From assembly GCA_030629925.1 (NCBI GenBank), contig DAOVOB010000060.1, forward strand, positions 1 to 6,738: 6,738 bases of DNA. Direction: 5' to 3'. The first letter of the stretch is position 1. Each line of letters begins with the position of its first letter. A program made the position numbers and the translations under genes. Shown one piece after another: positions 5,962 through 6,738 of the stretch. The notes beneath the pieces were generated by a model, which was not told the origin of the DNA, made no database searches, and saw only the letters and a list, made by a program, of their open reading frames with translations. The stretch comes from Fidelibacterota bacterium. GTDB lineage: Bacteria; Fidelibacterota; Fidelibacteria; Fidelibacterales; Fidelibacteraceae.

Positions 5962-6738
5962 AATTATTTTTGATCATATTTAATAATCCGTCCTCAATGA
6001 TCAGCCGTTGTGCCGCATCGCCCAGAGGGTTAAAACTATAACTTTTATCTCCGGCAGTAATACTTGCTTTTTTAAAATTCACAATGATCTCTAATGCCGT
6101 ATTAATTGTCAATTGATCTCCGATATAAGTCTTGTTGAGATCATGTATGAGATCTGCACATTCAATGACAATAAAACCATTGTTTAAAGCATTTCTCTTA
6201 TAGGTTTCACTGAAAGAACCGGCGATCACAAGTTGGATGCCTTTATGCATGAATGCAGTTGCGGCTTGTTCGCGTGAACTTCCGGTGCCGAAATTAAAAC
6301 TACCTGCAAGAATATCTCCTTCATGAACAATATTAACGAATTCAGGATCATAATTTTCCATAACAACTTCAGCTTGTTGTTCGGCTGTCATTGTATCAAT
6401 ATAAGTGTATTTACCGGGATAAATTCCATCGGTATTTAGGTTGTCTTGAGGACAATAAATCAATCTTCCTGTGACCTCTTCTGGAAATCCCTCGCGAATG
6501 CTTGTTGAAGCTTTACGTTCAGATTTGTGAAATTCTTGAATACTGTAAATAGGTTTATGCACACCTTGCTCATCAGCAACAATAGATCCTTTGACAGCTG
6601 ACATAGCAACGGTAAGGGGAGATCCAAGGTAAGCTTCCGAGTCTTTTACACCCATACGTCCTTTAAAATTTCGGTTTGTAGCAGAAATAGCAACTTCCCC
6701 GGCTTCGAGAAGTCCGGTACCTAAGCCAATACACATAC
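5960..6738 (-). CDS. Homoaconitase-like (LYS4-type) aconitase family protein, 5' partial
   Basis: The C-terminal part (about 258 residues) of a single-chain aconitase-family hydro-lyase. The visible chain starts MCIGLGTG, the last part of the CGxC-type iron-sulfur motif; the earlier cluster Cys residues and true start lie right of the window. NRNFKGRMG (21-29) is the family's substrate-binding Arg motif. The swivel domain follows from about 85: CPQDNLNTDGIYPGKYTY (95-112), ENYDPEF (127-133), then FNFGTGSSREQAATA (147-161) with the catalytic Ser and Arg. NLNTDGIYPGKYTY and GSSREQAATA resemble my recollection of fungal homoaconitase LYS4 rather than AcnA/B or separate LeuC/LeuD. LYS4 interconverts homocitrate and homoisocitrate in alpha-aminoadipate lysine synthesis. 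Large- and small-subunit parts are fused here, as in LYS4. Substrate cannot be settled from this fragment; citrate, isopropylmalate or a related acid is possible. It is upstream of, and probably co-transcribed with, the lipoprotein gene. Confidence 0.85.
   Translation of the reverse strand, partial: MCIGLGTGLLEAGEVAISATNRNFKGRMGVKDSEAYLGSPLTVAMSAVKGSIVADEQGVHKPIYSIQEFHKSERKASTSIREGFPEEVTGRLIYCPQDNLNTDGIYPGKYTYIDTMTAEQQAEVVMENYDPEFVNIVHEGDILAGSFNFGTGSSREQAATAFMHKGIQLVIAGSFSETYKRNALNNGFIVIECADLIHDLNKTYIGDQLTINTALEIIVNFKKASITAGDKSYSFNPLGDAAQRLIIEDGLLNMIKNN

Overview
The window is AT-rich bacterial DNA with six genes in two converging blocks. Four genes are on the + strand: a 2,3-bisphosphoglycerate-independent phosphoglycerate mutase cut by the left edge, a small secreted dockerin-like protein, and two tandem paralogous secreted proteins with type IX secretion (T9SS) C-terminal sorting domains. 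Two are on the - strand: a homoaconitase-like enzyme cut by the right edge, then an L,D-transpeptidase-like lipoprotein. I found no tRNA, rRNA, CRISPR array or mobile element.

The organism is probably a Gram-negative of the Bacteroidetes/FCB neighbourhood. Both paralogs end in a type A sorting domain opening with the YPNPFNP motif, common in Cloacimonadota, Marinimicrobia, Ignavibacteria and related lineages. The small secreted protein has the DWVLVELR and HRNHLAVMS motifs I know from secreted proteins of these groups. A Cloacimonadota-like genome is my best guess. This rests on recalled family knowledge, not a search.

Layout: 2-1453 is gpmI (glycolysis). 1454-1749 has no gene; it holds an AT-rich stretch, a plausible sigma-70-type promoter and a leader. 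1750-2454 encodes the small exported protein, which ends in two EF-hand-type loops. A hairpin at 2486-2507 separates it from the first T9SS protein (2556-3782). A 204-base intergenic region rich in small hairpins follows, then the second T9SS protein (3987-5216). A strong intrinsic terminator lies at 5240-5269. On the opposite strand, the homoaconitase-like gene (5960 to the right edge) and the lipoprotein gene (5284-5949) are 10 bases apart and probably co-transcribed.

The most interesting block is 1750-5216. It places a secreted protein with a duplicated calcium-loop, dockerin-like tail and no sorting domain of its own beside two T9SS-exported proteins whose N-terminal halves look cohesin-like. 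A small surface complex in which the dockerin-like protein docks onto the T9SS proteins is a reasonable but unproven hypothesis.
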